Shown here in pieces: positions 53,797-61,288 of a stretch of 64,000 nt of DNA (positions within the stretch are counted from its first letter, which is position 1; the number at the start of each line of letters is the position of its first letter). The notes beneath the pieces were generated by a model, which did not search any database, had not been told where the DNA came from, and was given only the letters and a program-made list of their open reading frames with translations. The DNA lies in contig NZ_CP156795.1 in assembly GCF_039862785.1 (NCBI RefSeq), forward strand, positions 2,356,001 to 2,420,000, given 5' to 3'. Made by a program: the position numbers and the translations under genes. Source of the stretch: Acinetobacter sp. ANC 7912 (GTDB lineage: Bacteria; Pseudomonadota; Gammaproteobacteria; Pseudomonadales; Moraxellaceae).

Positions 53797-53894
53797 ACTC
53801 CTCCCTTTAAAAAAGGGAGGTTGGGAGGGATTTAATTTGAATTATTTCTTATTCTTGAATCCACCCCAACCCCTCCTTTAACAAAGGAGGGGCT
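53797..53894. repeat. Pair of REP-like palindromes (BIME-like)
   Basis: Two hairpins in inverted orientation: CTCCTCCCTTT..AAAGGGAGG followed by TTGGGAGGGA (53797-53832), and TCCACCCCAACCCCTCCTTT..AAAGGAGGGG (53861-53894). The tails TTGGGAGGGA and TCCACCCCAA are near complements, a classic REP arrangement. It separates the conserved hypothetical gene and fpr, convergent at their 3' ends. Confidence 0.75.
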
Positions 53895-53901
53895 TTTCTT
53901 A

Positions 53902-54663
53902 TTACCAATAATTCTCCACCGCAATATTCCCTTCCCCACGGCGGTTCATGGTCAGGCCACGAGCTTTAAGAGCTTCTTTGGTATCTTCAACCATCTGCGG
54001 GTTACCACACAGCATCACATGGCTAGTTTCAGGATTAAACTGCATGCCAGCCGCTTTTTCCAGGTCACCATTTGCAATCAAAATTGGCAGACGTTCATGT
54101 AATGCTGCTTCAGGATCACGTGTAATGATTGGGATAAATTTAAAGCTGTTATGACCTTCGCCAAAGGTCTCGGCAATTTCCTGAATACGGTCAACATAGG
54201 CCAGTTCAGCTTGGGTTCGTACACTATAAACGAGGTTGATGTGTTTGTAATTATTCCAGGTTTCAAAGTCCTGCAGCATCGATAGAAATGGTGCCAGACC
54301 CGTCCCTGTGCCCAGCAACCAGAGATCATGCGGCAAAGGCAGTTGATAACGAGCAAGGGTCAGATAACCATAAGGAATCTTCTCAAGGTAAAGTTCATCA
54401 CCCACCTTAAGATGTTGTAAATTCGAAGTAAATTTTCCTTCAGGAACAACGATTGAAAAGAATTCCAGAGTTTCATCGAAGGGAGATGACACGACTGAAT
54501 ATGCCCGAACCACAAGTTCATCACCGACTTTCAAGCCGATCCGTGCAAACTGCCCGGCGGTAAACTTGAAATGTGCGGGTCTGGTCATAGTGAAACTAAA
54601 CAGCGTATTGGTCCAACGGTGTACAGATAAAACCTTTTCTAAGCTAAATTTTTCAATAGACAT
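53902..54663 (-). CDS. fpr: Ferredoxin/flavodoxin-NADP+ reductase
   Basis: A 253-residue FAD enzyme that moves electrons between NADPH and ferredoxin/flavodoxin, part of oxidative and iron stress defence. FAD motif 'RAYSVVSSP' (about 53-61), 'PEGKFTSNLQHLKVGDEL', NADP-binding 'LLGTGTGLAPFLSMLQDF' (about 115-132) and 'VMLCGNPQMVEDT', with the terminal 'GEGNIAVENYW' (aromatic end typical of bacterial Fpr). Divergent from a LysR gene, as in Pseudomonas where FinR controls fpr. Confidence 0.95.
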   Translation of the reverse strand: MSIEKFSLEKVLSVHRWTNTLFSFTMTRPAHFKFTAGQFARIGLKVGDELVVRAYSVVSSPFDETLEFFSIVVPEGKFTSNLQHLKVGDELYLEKIPYGYLTLARYQLPLPHDLWLLGTGTGLAPFLSMLQDFETWNNYKHINLVYSVRTQAELAYVDRIQEIAETFGEGHNSFKFIPIITRDPEAALHERLPILIANGDLEKAAGMQFNPETSHVMLCGNPQMVEDTKEALKARGLTMNRRGEGNIAVENYW

Positions 54664-54748
54664 GATTCAAACGTGGCATCAAATACTGTGCTCATGTTAG
54701 CATGACAACATAATTTATTAATATTTTTTAAATGTTAAGGCTCTATTC

Positions 54749-55630
54749 ATGCGCATGACTCTACGCCAGTTGGCTGTTTTTGTAGCAGTTGCTCAAGAAG
54801 GTACCGTCACCAAAGCCAGTGATGCAGTCAAACTCACCCAAAGTGCGGCGAGTATGGCTTTAGCAGATTTAGAAGATGGTCTTGGCGCGCCTTTATTCGA
54901 CCGTCTTGGAAAGCGTTTACAGCTTAATGACTTAGGTCGTTTCCTTCTCCCACAAGCCCTTGAAATCCTTGGCCGTTGTGAAGCTTTCGAACAGGCAGCC
55001 AAAGGTGAATTGCAAAGCATCGACCTGCGTCTCGGTGCGACGTTGACCATTTCCGATTACCTGATGCCTGACCTGATGGCGGACTTCCTGAAAATCCAGC
55101 CACAAGCCCATCTACAGCTGCAAGTCGGCAATACCCGCCAGATGATAGAAGCGGTGAACCAGTTCCAGCTGGATCTCGCCCTGATCGAAGGTTCTTGTCA
55201 CCTGCCACAGCTGCAATGTATCCACTGGCGTGATGATGAACTCGCGGTATGCTGTGCGCCGGATCATCCACTAGCACAACTGGATCGCCCATTAACTGCA
55301 GAAGACTTTAAAACAGTGGAATGGATTCTGCGTGAAGAAGGTTCAGGCACCCGTGAAGTCTTTGATAACGCGATTCTGCAAGACCTGCCCGATGCCAATA
55401 TCCGCCTGACCTTAGGTCATAACGAAGCGATTCTGAAGATCGTGGCTGGTGGTCTAGGTATGTCCTGTATTTCCAAACTGGCGATTGAACCTTTACGTGA
55501 AAAAGGTCAGTTAGTCGTTCTGGATACACCATTCTGGTCGCTGACCCGTCCACTGTTTATGCTAGTACACCGTCAGAAATATCAAGGCCCAGGTCTGAAA
55601 GCCTTTATGAAATTCTGTGAAGATAAATAA
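54749..55630 (+). CDS. finR: LysR-type regulator, FinR-like
   Basis: A 293-residue LTTR. The N-terminal winged helix-turn-helix 'TLRQLAVFVAVAQEGTVTKA' with 'LTQSAASMALADLEDGLGAPLFDR' (positions about 28-51, cited in part) is followed by a type 2 periplasmic-binding-like effector domain (about 90-290). It lies divergent from fpr across 85 bases. In Pseudomonas, FinR activates fpr under superoxide or low-iron conditions and is divergently placed, so this assignment is supported by position rather than by residue-level identity. Its terminator loop is occupied by the IS4-family element. Confidence 0.8.
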   Translation: MRMTLRQLAVFVAVAQEGTVTKASDAVKLTQSAASMALADLEDGLGAPLFDRLGKRLQLNDLGRFLLPQALEILGRCEAFEQAAKGELQSIDLRLGATLTISDYLMPDLMADFLKIQPQAHLQLQVGNTRQMIEAVNQFQLDLALIEGSCHLPQLQCIHWRDDELAVCCAPDHPLAQLDRPLTAEDFKTVEWILREEGSGTREVFDNAILQDLPDANIRLTLGHNEAILKIVAGGLGMSCISKLAIEPLREKGQLVVLDTPFWSLTRPLFMLVHRQKYQGPGLKAFMKFCEDK

Positions 55631-55652
55631 TCTTCTCTGAAATAAAAAAGCG

Positions 55653-55660
55653 CCTTAGGG
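55653..55660. repeat. Target-site duplication, left copy
   Basis: CCTTAGGG, identical to 57056-57063. Part of the split finR terminator. Confidence 0.85.
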
Positions 55661-57055
55661 CTAATGCCAGTCAGTTAAGAGATTGACTGGCATTTTTTTG
55701 GGTATTTCTGTGGTTTCCCTTTCACAACTCGTGGGTAGTTTCTACTTCTTTTTTTCGGTAAAACATACCTTTTAGATTTTTCCATTAAACTTTCTAGATG
55801 TTTAGGCAAATTGCCTGCGGAAGCCAAAGAATCAAACTTCAATAGGTTAAGGATAGCAATAGAGGTAATATGAAAGCTCATTCTCAAAGGACTGACTTTT
55901 GCACGTTGAGCCATATATTTCATTTGTCTTCTTAGAATATTATAGGCAATAAAGACTCCCCATAACTCTTGATAAATCAAGGTAGGTTGTTTACTCCTTA
56001 AATGCTTCCCTTCCTGTAAGTTACTCTTGATTTCTCGGTAACACATTTCTATTTCCCAACGCTGGGCATAGAGTTTTGCTAAAGCTAATAATGGATATCT
56101 CTTTGAATCTATTAGTGAAGTGATATAACGTCTAATCTTACCTGCCTGCTCAACCTCAATGAGACGTGCTTCCCAATAATCTCCTAAGGCTGGATTAAGT
56201 TTTTTAGCTCTTGTTGATATCGGCATTCTAATATGAAAGTCATGTTGCGAATTACGCTCCACAATCTCATACCGTAAATTATCTTTTGCACGCATAAGCC
56301 AATGACTTTCTTCTGCACGTTTTTGCCACCCGATGAGAAAATCTGCAGAGAAATAGGCTCGATCAAATAGGGTAATACTGTGTGAACAAGGAGATAATTG
56401 GCTTGCCAGTGTGAGTTCACCTTGATCCATACTGCCTATTTGAGCATCTATAATTTCATGGGTCGCGGTATTTACTAAGCAGGTTGCTCTCACTTGTGGA
56501 TAAGGAGCATCAGCAGTTTTTCCTTTAGATGAACCAAAGTGTGCAAAATTCTCATCTGTATAAGGCATAGACCAAACAACACCATCAACAGCGCACACAC
56601 TCAGACCGTGAAAGTTTGAGTATTGCTGCTGAGATTCTTCAAACCAGGCTTGGCTAAGTAAAGAAAATAGCGCATTTAAAGGTTCTGATCCTAAACGTTG
56701 TCGTGCTTGTACTACTGCGCTAGGAACACAATATTCTGTTGTACCAAATACAAGTTTTAGTTGTTCTACGACATATCCGATAGGTTGATTTCGAAATAAA
56801 GCGAGTCCAATGACAAGCCATACCACATGTTCAGCGGGTAACTTCCTTCTTCTAATTGATGCCTTACCTGTTTGATTCAGACTTTCCTCAATCCAGTTGA
56901 AATCAATAAATTCACTAAAATGGCTAAGTGAAGGTAAAGAATGTTGAAGGGTGCAATCTAAATTTTCAGATAAAGTCATAAAAAAAAATGAGCGTATTTA
57001 CATACACTCATTTTTACTACATATTACTAATATTTGCTTAACTGACTGGCATTAG
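55661..57055 (-). mobile_element. Intact IS4-family insertion sequence
   Basis: 1395 bp bounded by a perfect 19-bp inverted repeat CTAATGCCAGTCAGTTAAG, with an 8-bp target duplication CCTTAGGG. It sits in the loop of the terminator that ended finR and the facing cold-shock-domain gene. Hairpins followed by T runs lie just inside both ends (55662-55698 and 56982-57018), each able to stop incoming transcription. The single transposase frame is complete. Confidence 0.93.
55675..56979 (-). CDS. IS4-family transposase
   Basis: A 434-residue DDE transposase. The N-terminal IS4 domain ('FIDFNWIEESLNQTGKASIRRRK', about 23-45, in part) precedes the catalytic residues: Asp in 'CAVDGVVWSMP', Asp in 'ITLFDRAYFSADFLIGW' and the Y-(2)-R-(3)-E-(6)-K signature 'YAQRWEIEMCYREIKSN'. 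Start ATG56979 lies directly after a hairpin with a nine-T run, which should limit translation from external transcripts. The TAA stop lies within the left terminal hairpin. Confidence 0.95.
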   Translation of the reverse strand: MTLSENLDCTLQHSLPSLSHFSEFIDFNWIEESLNQTGKASIRRRKLPAEHVVWLVIGLALFRNQPIGYVVEQLKLVFGTTEYCVPSAVVQARQRLGSEPLNALFSLLSQAWFEESQQQYSNFHGLSVCAVDGVVWSMPYTDENFAHFGSSKGKTADAPYPQVRATCLVNTATHEIIDAQIGSMDQGELTLASQLSPCSHSITLFDRAYFSADFLIGWQKRAEESHWLMRAKDNLRYEIVERNSQHDFHIRMPISTRAKKLNPALGDYWEARLIEVEQAGKIRRYITSLIDSKRYPLLALAKLYAQRWEIEMCYREIKSNLQEGKHLRSKQPTLIYQELWGVFIAYNILRRQMKYMAQRAKVSPLRMSFHITSIAILNLLKFDSLASAGNLPKHLESLMEKSKRYVLPKKRSRNYPRVVKGKPQKYPKKCQSIS

Positions 57056-57063
57056 CCTTAGGG
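57056..57063. repeat. Target-site duplication, right copy
   Basis: CCTTAGGG, duplicating 55653-55660, followed by the right terminator arm CGCTTTTTTATTTC. Confidence 0.85.
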
Positions 57064-57087
57064 CGCTTTTTTATTTCATGACTACAC

Positions 57088-57828
57088 TTATTTTTTCAAC
57101 CAGCGAATGTCATTTTCACAGGGAACACCATTGCCATTATTGTCGAGTCTGGTTCCACGGCAATGACGCTGAAAATATAAAGCCTCTTCATAAGACCGCA
57201 TTTCGTGGCAATATTTACGCTCATCACATTTAAATCGGCCAGAGGATACCGGTAATAAACCATTCAGTTTATCAATGCCTCGTGTCACAGTATCAGAGCG
57301 TTCTCTTACTGTGCCGTAAACTTTAGCATCCAAATTACGTTTTGCTTCTTCAGAAAGACCTCCCTCTTGCAAATCTCCCAAAGCAGCTCGTTGTTGATTA
57401 ATGGCCTGTTGTTGTTCGCGTTGAAACTGCTCTGCCTTACGTTGTTGATAATTTTGGTAGCTACTTACGCTGGCGTACATAATTAAAGTGATACACAGAA
57501 TTAGTAAACTTATCGCAGCAATAATGATCTTCTTTTGCCTAGTTTTCGGCTGTTCATAAAAATATATGCGGGCAGCATGTTGTATGCCTTTCAACTTAGC
57601 TTTAACACCTTGGGGAGGCTTAATCTCTGGGCGGACAATATCACTGGCATAGATATGTCCCTCATCATCATTAAAAATAAAATTCAGTTTTTCACCCACA
57701 GTCGGGGGGATATATCCCGTAGGCAAATCCGCAAGGCAATACAAAATTAAAGGATAACCTTCGACCTGAATATAGCCACATCGCTGTGTAGCGTTATAAC
57801 TGATAATTTCCCCATCTAACCTTTTCAT
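57088..57828 (-). CDS. Cold-shock-like domain + TM + Excalibur domain protein
   Basis: A 246-residue protein and third paralogue of the array. The N-terminal ~65 residues are a divergent cold-shock-like OB domain ('GEIISYNATQRCGYIQVEGYPLI' region), missing the clear RNP1/RNP2 phenylalanines of the other two. A basic linker, a membrane helix about residues 99-121 (KIIIAAISLLILCITLIMYA), a Gln/Arg-rich coiled region (125-165), and a C-terminal Excalibur calcium-binding domain ('CDERKYCHEMRSYEEALYFQ..C', then 'DNNGNGVPCEND') follow. The C-terminus is presumably periplasmic. Its 3' terminator was split by the IS. Function unknown. Confidence 0.82.
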   Translation of the reverse strand: MKRLDGEIISYNATQRCGYIQVEGYPLILYCLADLPTGYIPPTVGEKLNFIFNDDEGHIYASDIVRPEIKPPQGVKAKLKGIQHAARIYFYEQPKTRQKKIIIAAISLLILCITLIMYASVSSYQNYQQRKAEQFQREQQQAINQQRAALGDLQEGGLSEEAKRNLDAKVYGTVRERSDTVTRGIDKLNGLLPVSSGRFKCDERKYCHEMRSYEEALYFQRHCRGTRLDNNGNGVPCENDIRWLKK

Positions 57829-57869
57829 TGCTTTAATTCATTTTTGCTTTTTTCATGATTTTAATAAAA

Positions 57870-57893
57870 AAGAGGCAGATTTAAACTGCCCCC
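57870..57893 (-). terminator. Terminator of the middle cold-shock/Excalibur gene
   Basis: Minus strand stem GGGGCAG / CTGCCTC with an ATTTAAA-type loop, then TTTTTTATT. Confidence 0.8.
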
Positions 57894-57937
57894 TGAAAAA
57901 TGTATGTTTTAAGTCTAATTTAGAGGACGCTTTTTTA

Positions 57938-58516
57938 TTACCAGCGTGAATCGTTTTCACAAGGAATACCATCACCATCTCCATCCATTTTGGTATTTGG
58001 ACAGTTACGGATAAACCATTCAGCTTCTTCACGGGAATTCATTTGTGAACAGTGTTGACGCCCATCACAGCTGAAATTCTGCTGTATTTTCGGTTCTTCA
58101 ACGATACGCTGTACTTCTACTGGCTGCACTCTGCTACTTTGCCAATCCTGATATTTGTTATAAACCGCATAAGCCAAACCAATAATAATCAGCAAACCGA
58201 TATAAGTGCTAACGCTGCTTTTCTTCTGGTAAGGCTGCTTTCGTTGAATAGTACGTGGCTTATTTTCTAAAGCTCGTGACTGTGGTGTATGTCGGGGAGT
58301 TTCTATCTTAATGTCCAATCGAACAATATTATCCGCTTTAAACTTTCCGCCCTCTTCCACTTTTCGAAACTTAAGTTTCTCGCCCACTTTTGGCAGTACA
58401 TTTTTATTTGGAAAATCTTTAATGTGAAAGAATAAATCTTTGGATTCCCCTTCAATTTCAATAAAACCAAAACCACGATCTTCGTTATACGTTTTGATTT
58501 TCCCCTCTAAAAACAT
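57938..58516 (-). CDS. Cold-shock domain + TM + Excalibur domain protein
   Basis: A 192-residue protein. A good N-terminal cold-shock domain (about 1-68) with RNP1 'DRGFGFIEIEG' and RNP2-like 'KDLFFHIKDF' is followed by a basic linker, a single membrane helix about residues 101-121 ('TYIGLLIIIGLAYAVYNKYQ') and a C-terminal Excalibur domain: 'CDGRQHCSQMNSREEAEWFI..C' and the calcium-loop 'DGDGDGIPCENDSRW'. The nucleic-acid domain would face the cytoplasm and the calcium domain the periplasm. It lies between two paralogous genes. Confidence 0.85.
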   Translation of the reverse strand: MFLEGKIKTYNEDRGFGFIEIEGESKDLFFHIKDFPNKNVLPKVGEKLKFRKVEEGGKFKADNIVRLDIKIETPRHTPQSRALENKPRTIQRKQPYQKKSSVSTYIGLLIIIGLAYAVYNKYQDWQSSRVQPVEVQRIVEEPKIQQNFSCDGRQHCSQMNSREEAEWFIRNCPNTKMDGDGDGIPCENDSRW

Positions 58517-58553
58517 AACTCACTCTTTTTGGGATATTTTTGACTATTCTAAT

Positions 58554-58580
58554 AAAAAAGAGGCTCTAAAGCCTCTTCTT
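58554..58580 (-). terminator. Terminator of the short cold-shock gene
   Basis: Stem AAGAGGC / GCCTCTT with TCTAAA loop; the minus strand is followed by TTTTTTATT. Confidence 0.8.
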
Positions 58581-58600
58581 GATTGATTTTATTTCTGTAC

Positions 58601-58894
58601 TTAGCGTTTCAGATTCGACAATAATGCCGAAGTAATTGAAGTATTCACTGCCACTACTTTGGCTTTCTTCGCTTTCTTGGATTTATCCGCCATGCGTTCA
58701 ATCTTGATGGCTTTGTATCTATCGCCATTTTCAACCACGTTAAATTTTACACGATCATTGCGTTTAGGTTCATTGCCATCTGCCGGGAAATCCGAAATAT
58801 GGAAAAATACGTCCCCTTCTGGACAGGCAATAAAACCAAAGCCCTTTTCCGGATTATATTGCTTCACTTTACCCTGATATTGTTCGGACTTCAT
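58601..58894 (-). CDS. Cold-shock domain protein
   Basis: A 97-residue cytoplasmic protein. The cold-shock domain has RNP1 'KGFGFIACPEG' and RNP2 'DVFFHISDF' (about 17-37), like CspA-type single-strand nucleic-acid binders, with a Lys/Ala-rich C-terminal extension 'KSKKAKKAKVVAV' instead of ending after ~70 residues. It has no membrane helix or Excalibur domain, unlike its two downstream paralogues. It is the first gene in the three-gene array, and each gene has its own terminator. Confidence 0.88.
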   Translation of the reverse strand: MKSEQYQGKVKQYNPEKGFGFIACPEGDVFFHISDFPADGNEPKRNDRVKFNVVENGDRYKAIKIERMADKSKKAKKAKVVAVNTSITSALLSNLKR

Positions 58895-58933
58895 ACTCTA
58901 CCCTACGCTGTCACTGCCATTTATTCAGTATAT

Positions 58934-58962
58934 AAAAAAGAGGCTATAAAAGCCCCTTTTTC
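58934..58962 (-). terminator. Terminator of upp
   Basis: Minus-strand stem AAAAGGGGCT / AGCCTCTTTT with one mismatch and a TTTAT loop, T-rich tail; 16 bases after the upp stop. Confidence 0.7.
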
Positions 58963-58978
58963 TATCCAATGTCAAAAA

Positions 58979-59614
58979 TTAGTCTTTTTGCACTGAACCA
59001 AAAATTTTATCGCCCGCATCACCCAGACCTGGAACGATATAGCCATTTTCATTCAGACCGTTGTCAATCGCAGCAGTGAAAATAGTCACGTCTGGGTGTT
59101 TCTCTTCTACTTTCTTAATCCCTTCAGGTGCAGCTACCAATACCATCACACGGATATCTTTACAGCCGCTTGCTTTCAATACATCAATCGCAGCAACCAA
59201 AGAAGAACCAGTTGCCAGCATTGGATCAATGATCATGGCAATACGGTTTTGCACATCCGGTACCAGTTTTTTATAGTAAGTACGTGCCTGCAAAGTTTCT
59301 TCATCACGTTCCAGACCGAGTACAGATACTTTGGCACTTGGAATCAAGTTCAGGAAACCATCCAGCATCCCAATACCGGCACGCAGAATCGGTACAACGG
59401 TAATTTTCTTGCCCGCGATACGGCTCACAGTCACCGGGCCATTCCAACCTTCAATTTCATGCTCAACAACAGGAAGATCCTTAGTTGCTTCATAAGTCAA
59501 AAGCATGGTCACTTCCTGAGCCAGCTCACGGAAGTTTTTAGTACTGATGTCTGCACGACGAAGTAAACCGAGTTTATGTCGGATTAAAGGATGACGGATT
59601 TCATGAATTGCCAC
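58979..59614 (-). CDS. upp: Uracil phosphoribosyltransferase
   Basis: A 211-residue salvage enzyme making UMP from uracil and PRPP. Motifs: '[12 protein letters not shown]' at the N-terminus, '[20 protein letters not shown]', the PRPP loop '[21 protein letters not shown]' region (about residues 128-148) and the uracil-binding '[15 protein letters not shown]' C-terminus. Start codon is GTG59614 (MAIHEIRHP by homology). Monocistronic with its own terminator. Confidence 0.97.
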   Translation of the reverse strand: MAIHEIRHPLIRHKLGLLRRADISTKNFRELAQEVTMLLTYEATKDLPVVEHEIEGWNGPVTVSRIAGKKITVVPILRAGIGMLDGFLNLIPSAKVSVLGLERDEETLQARTYYKKLVPDVQNRIAMIIDPMLATGSSLVAAIDVLKASGCKDIRVMVLVAAPEGIKKVEEKHPDVTIFTAAIDNGLNENGYIVPGLGDAGDKIFGSVQKD

Positions 59615-59683
59615 GGGAGAACACCTAAAAGGTTGAAGATAAATTGCTGCTTATTATAAAGCGATTTTTCTTTTTGTATAAAT

Positions 59684-59713
59684 AAAAAAGCCCCCAAGAT
59701 TGGAGGCTTTTTT
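59684..59713 (-). terminator. Terminator of the nuo operon
   Basis: A long stem AAAAAAGCC..CCAA / TTGG..GGCTTTTTT between nuoN and upp; the minus strand continues to TTTTTTATT. Confidence 0.88.
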
Positions 59714-59740
59714 GTAATAACGATTTAATCTTCCGATTAA

Positions 59741-61285
59741 TTAGTTATAACCGCTCTGTACCAGCATGAAGATAAACTGTTGCAGCTCAGGTGAAATCGC
59801 AAAGAATGCAAATTTTGAAACTGCAATCATTGGATCTGGGTAGATACCCAGGATCAGTACCAGTGCAGCAACTGCCAGCACCATGATACCACCCACTTTT
59901 TGGCCCCAATGATTGACTGCGTCAATACGTGGAGTTTCTGGTGGAGTCATGTACAGTACAACCATCACACGCAGGTAGTAGTACAGACCAATACCTGAAC
60001 CCAAGATGATCATCGCAGCAAGGAACCAAGACTCCCCTGCTACCGCAGTTTTCACAACCAAGAACTTACCGATGAAGCCCGCTGTTAATGGAATACCTGC
60101 CAGAGACAGCATCATCACAGTCAATACAGCAGTCAGCACTGGACGGCGCCAGAACAGACCACGGTACTCAGCCAGGCTACCCGCTTCGTCAGTATTGTTA
60201 TACGGACTAGACATCAGCGTTACCACACCGAATGCACCGATGGTAGTCAGTACATAAGTGATGATATACACGTTCACGCTTTCGAAAGTCGCGAAGCCTT
60301 GCATTTGCAGGAAGTCAGAGTTACGTGCAGATACGATTGCAACCAGCACATAACCAAAGTGAGCGATTGAAGAGTATGCCAGGATACGTTTCAGGTTCAC
60401 CTGTTTTACTGCCAGCAAGTTACCCACCAGGATTGAAAGCACTGCAAGAATCGTAATGATCGTTACGAAGCTGTCTGCCAAGATTAAACCTGATGACAAT
60501 ACATAACGTACGAACAGACCGAGCATTGCTACTTTCGCTACAGTTGCAAGGAAAGTTGCGATTGGTGCTGGAGAACCTGCATAAACGTCAGGCGTCCATT
60601 TGTGGAATGGCGCTAAAGACAGTTTGAAACCAACAGCAAATACGATCAGTGCAAGACCGATGACTACAGCTGGTTGGCTGAATGCAGTGAACATTTTGCC
60701 TGGTTCAGCAGCGAAGTTCAGAGAACCTGTGTACGCATAGATGTATGCCATACCCATCAGCAGCATTGCAGATGCAGTTGCTGAAAGAACAAGGTATTTC
60801 ACACCTGCTTCAAGCGATTGAGAACGTTGATGTGTGTACGCCAATAAGCCGTAAACAGGAATCGACATAAGCTCAAGGCTGATAAAGAACGAAGCATAGT
60901 GAGTGCTTGCCACCATCAGCATTGCACCCGCAACAGAACACAGCATCAGGATGTAGAGTTCTTCGCGGTTGTCTTTATAAGTTTCAATGTACGCATGTGA
61001 CAGTGTGCTACACGCCAGTGCAGCAATCAGAATCACAAACTGGTACAGCATCGTAAATGGATCTACGATGAACAGGTTCATCACGTTAGCTGGAGCAAAC
61101 TTGCCAGCCAACAGGACGAAAATCATAAATAACGCAGCAAGGTTTAAACCAATCACTGACGTAGTCGCAACCAGGTTATGGTTACGCTTGATTGCTGTCA
61201 CCAGCATTGCAACAACCGCGGTCAATGCCACGATCATCACAGGTGCTAGGGGCATAAGCTCAGAAAAAGACATTGTGAAGTTCAT
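59741..61285 (-). CDS. nuoN: NADH-quinone oxidoreductase subunit N
   Basis: A 514-residue membrane subunit of complex I, one of three antiporter-like proton channels. About 14 hydrophobic helices; 'FISLELMSIPVYGLLAY' (with the key Glu of TM5), 'LVLSATASAMLLMGMAYIY', 'LAPFHKWTPDVYAGSP' (TM7 Lys region) and 'LKRILAYSSIAHFGY' (TM8 Lys). Last gene of the nuo operon; start ATG61285 or ATG61273 (MSFSELM). Confidence 0.96.
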   Translation of the reverse strand: MNFTMSFSELMPLAPVMIVALTAVVAMLVTAIKRNHNLVATTSVIGLNLAALFMIFVLLAGKFAPANVMNLFIVDPFTMLYQFVILIAALACSTLSHAYIETYKDNREELYILMLCSVAGAMLMVASTHYASFFISLELMSIPVYGLLAYTHQRSQSLEAGVKYLVLSATASAMLLMGMAYIYAYTGSLNFAAEPGKMFTAFSQPAVVIGLALIVFAVGFKLSLAPFHKWTPDVYAGSPAPIATFLATVAKVAMLGLFVRYVLSSGLILADSFVTIITILAVLSILVGNLLAVKQVNLKRILAYSSIAHFGYVLVAIVSARNSDFLQMQGFATFESVNVYIITYVLTTIGAFGVVTLMSSPYNNTDEAGSLAEYRGLFWRRPVLTAVLTVMMLSLAGIPLTAGFIGKFLVVKTAVAGESWFLAAMIILGSGIGLYYYLRVMVVLYMTPPETPRIDAVNHWGQKVGGIMVLAVAALVLILGIYPDPMIAVSKFAFFAISPELQQFIFMLVQSGYN

Positions 61286-61288
61286 GGC

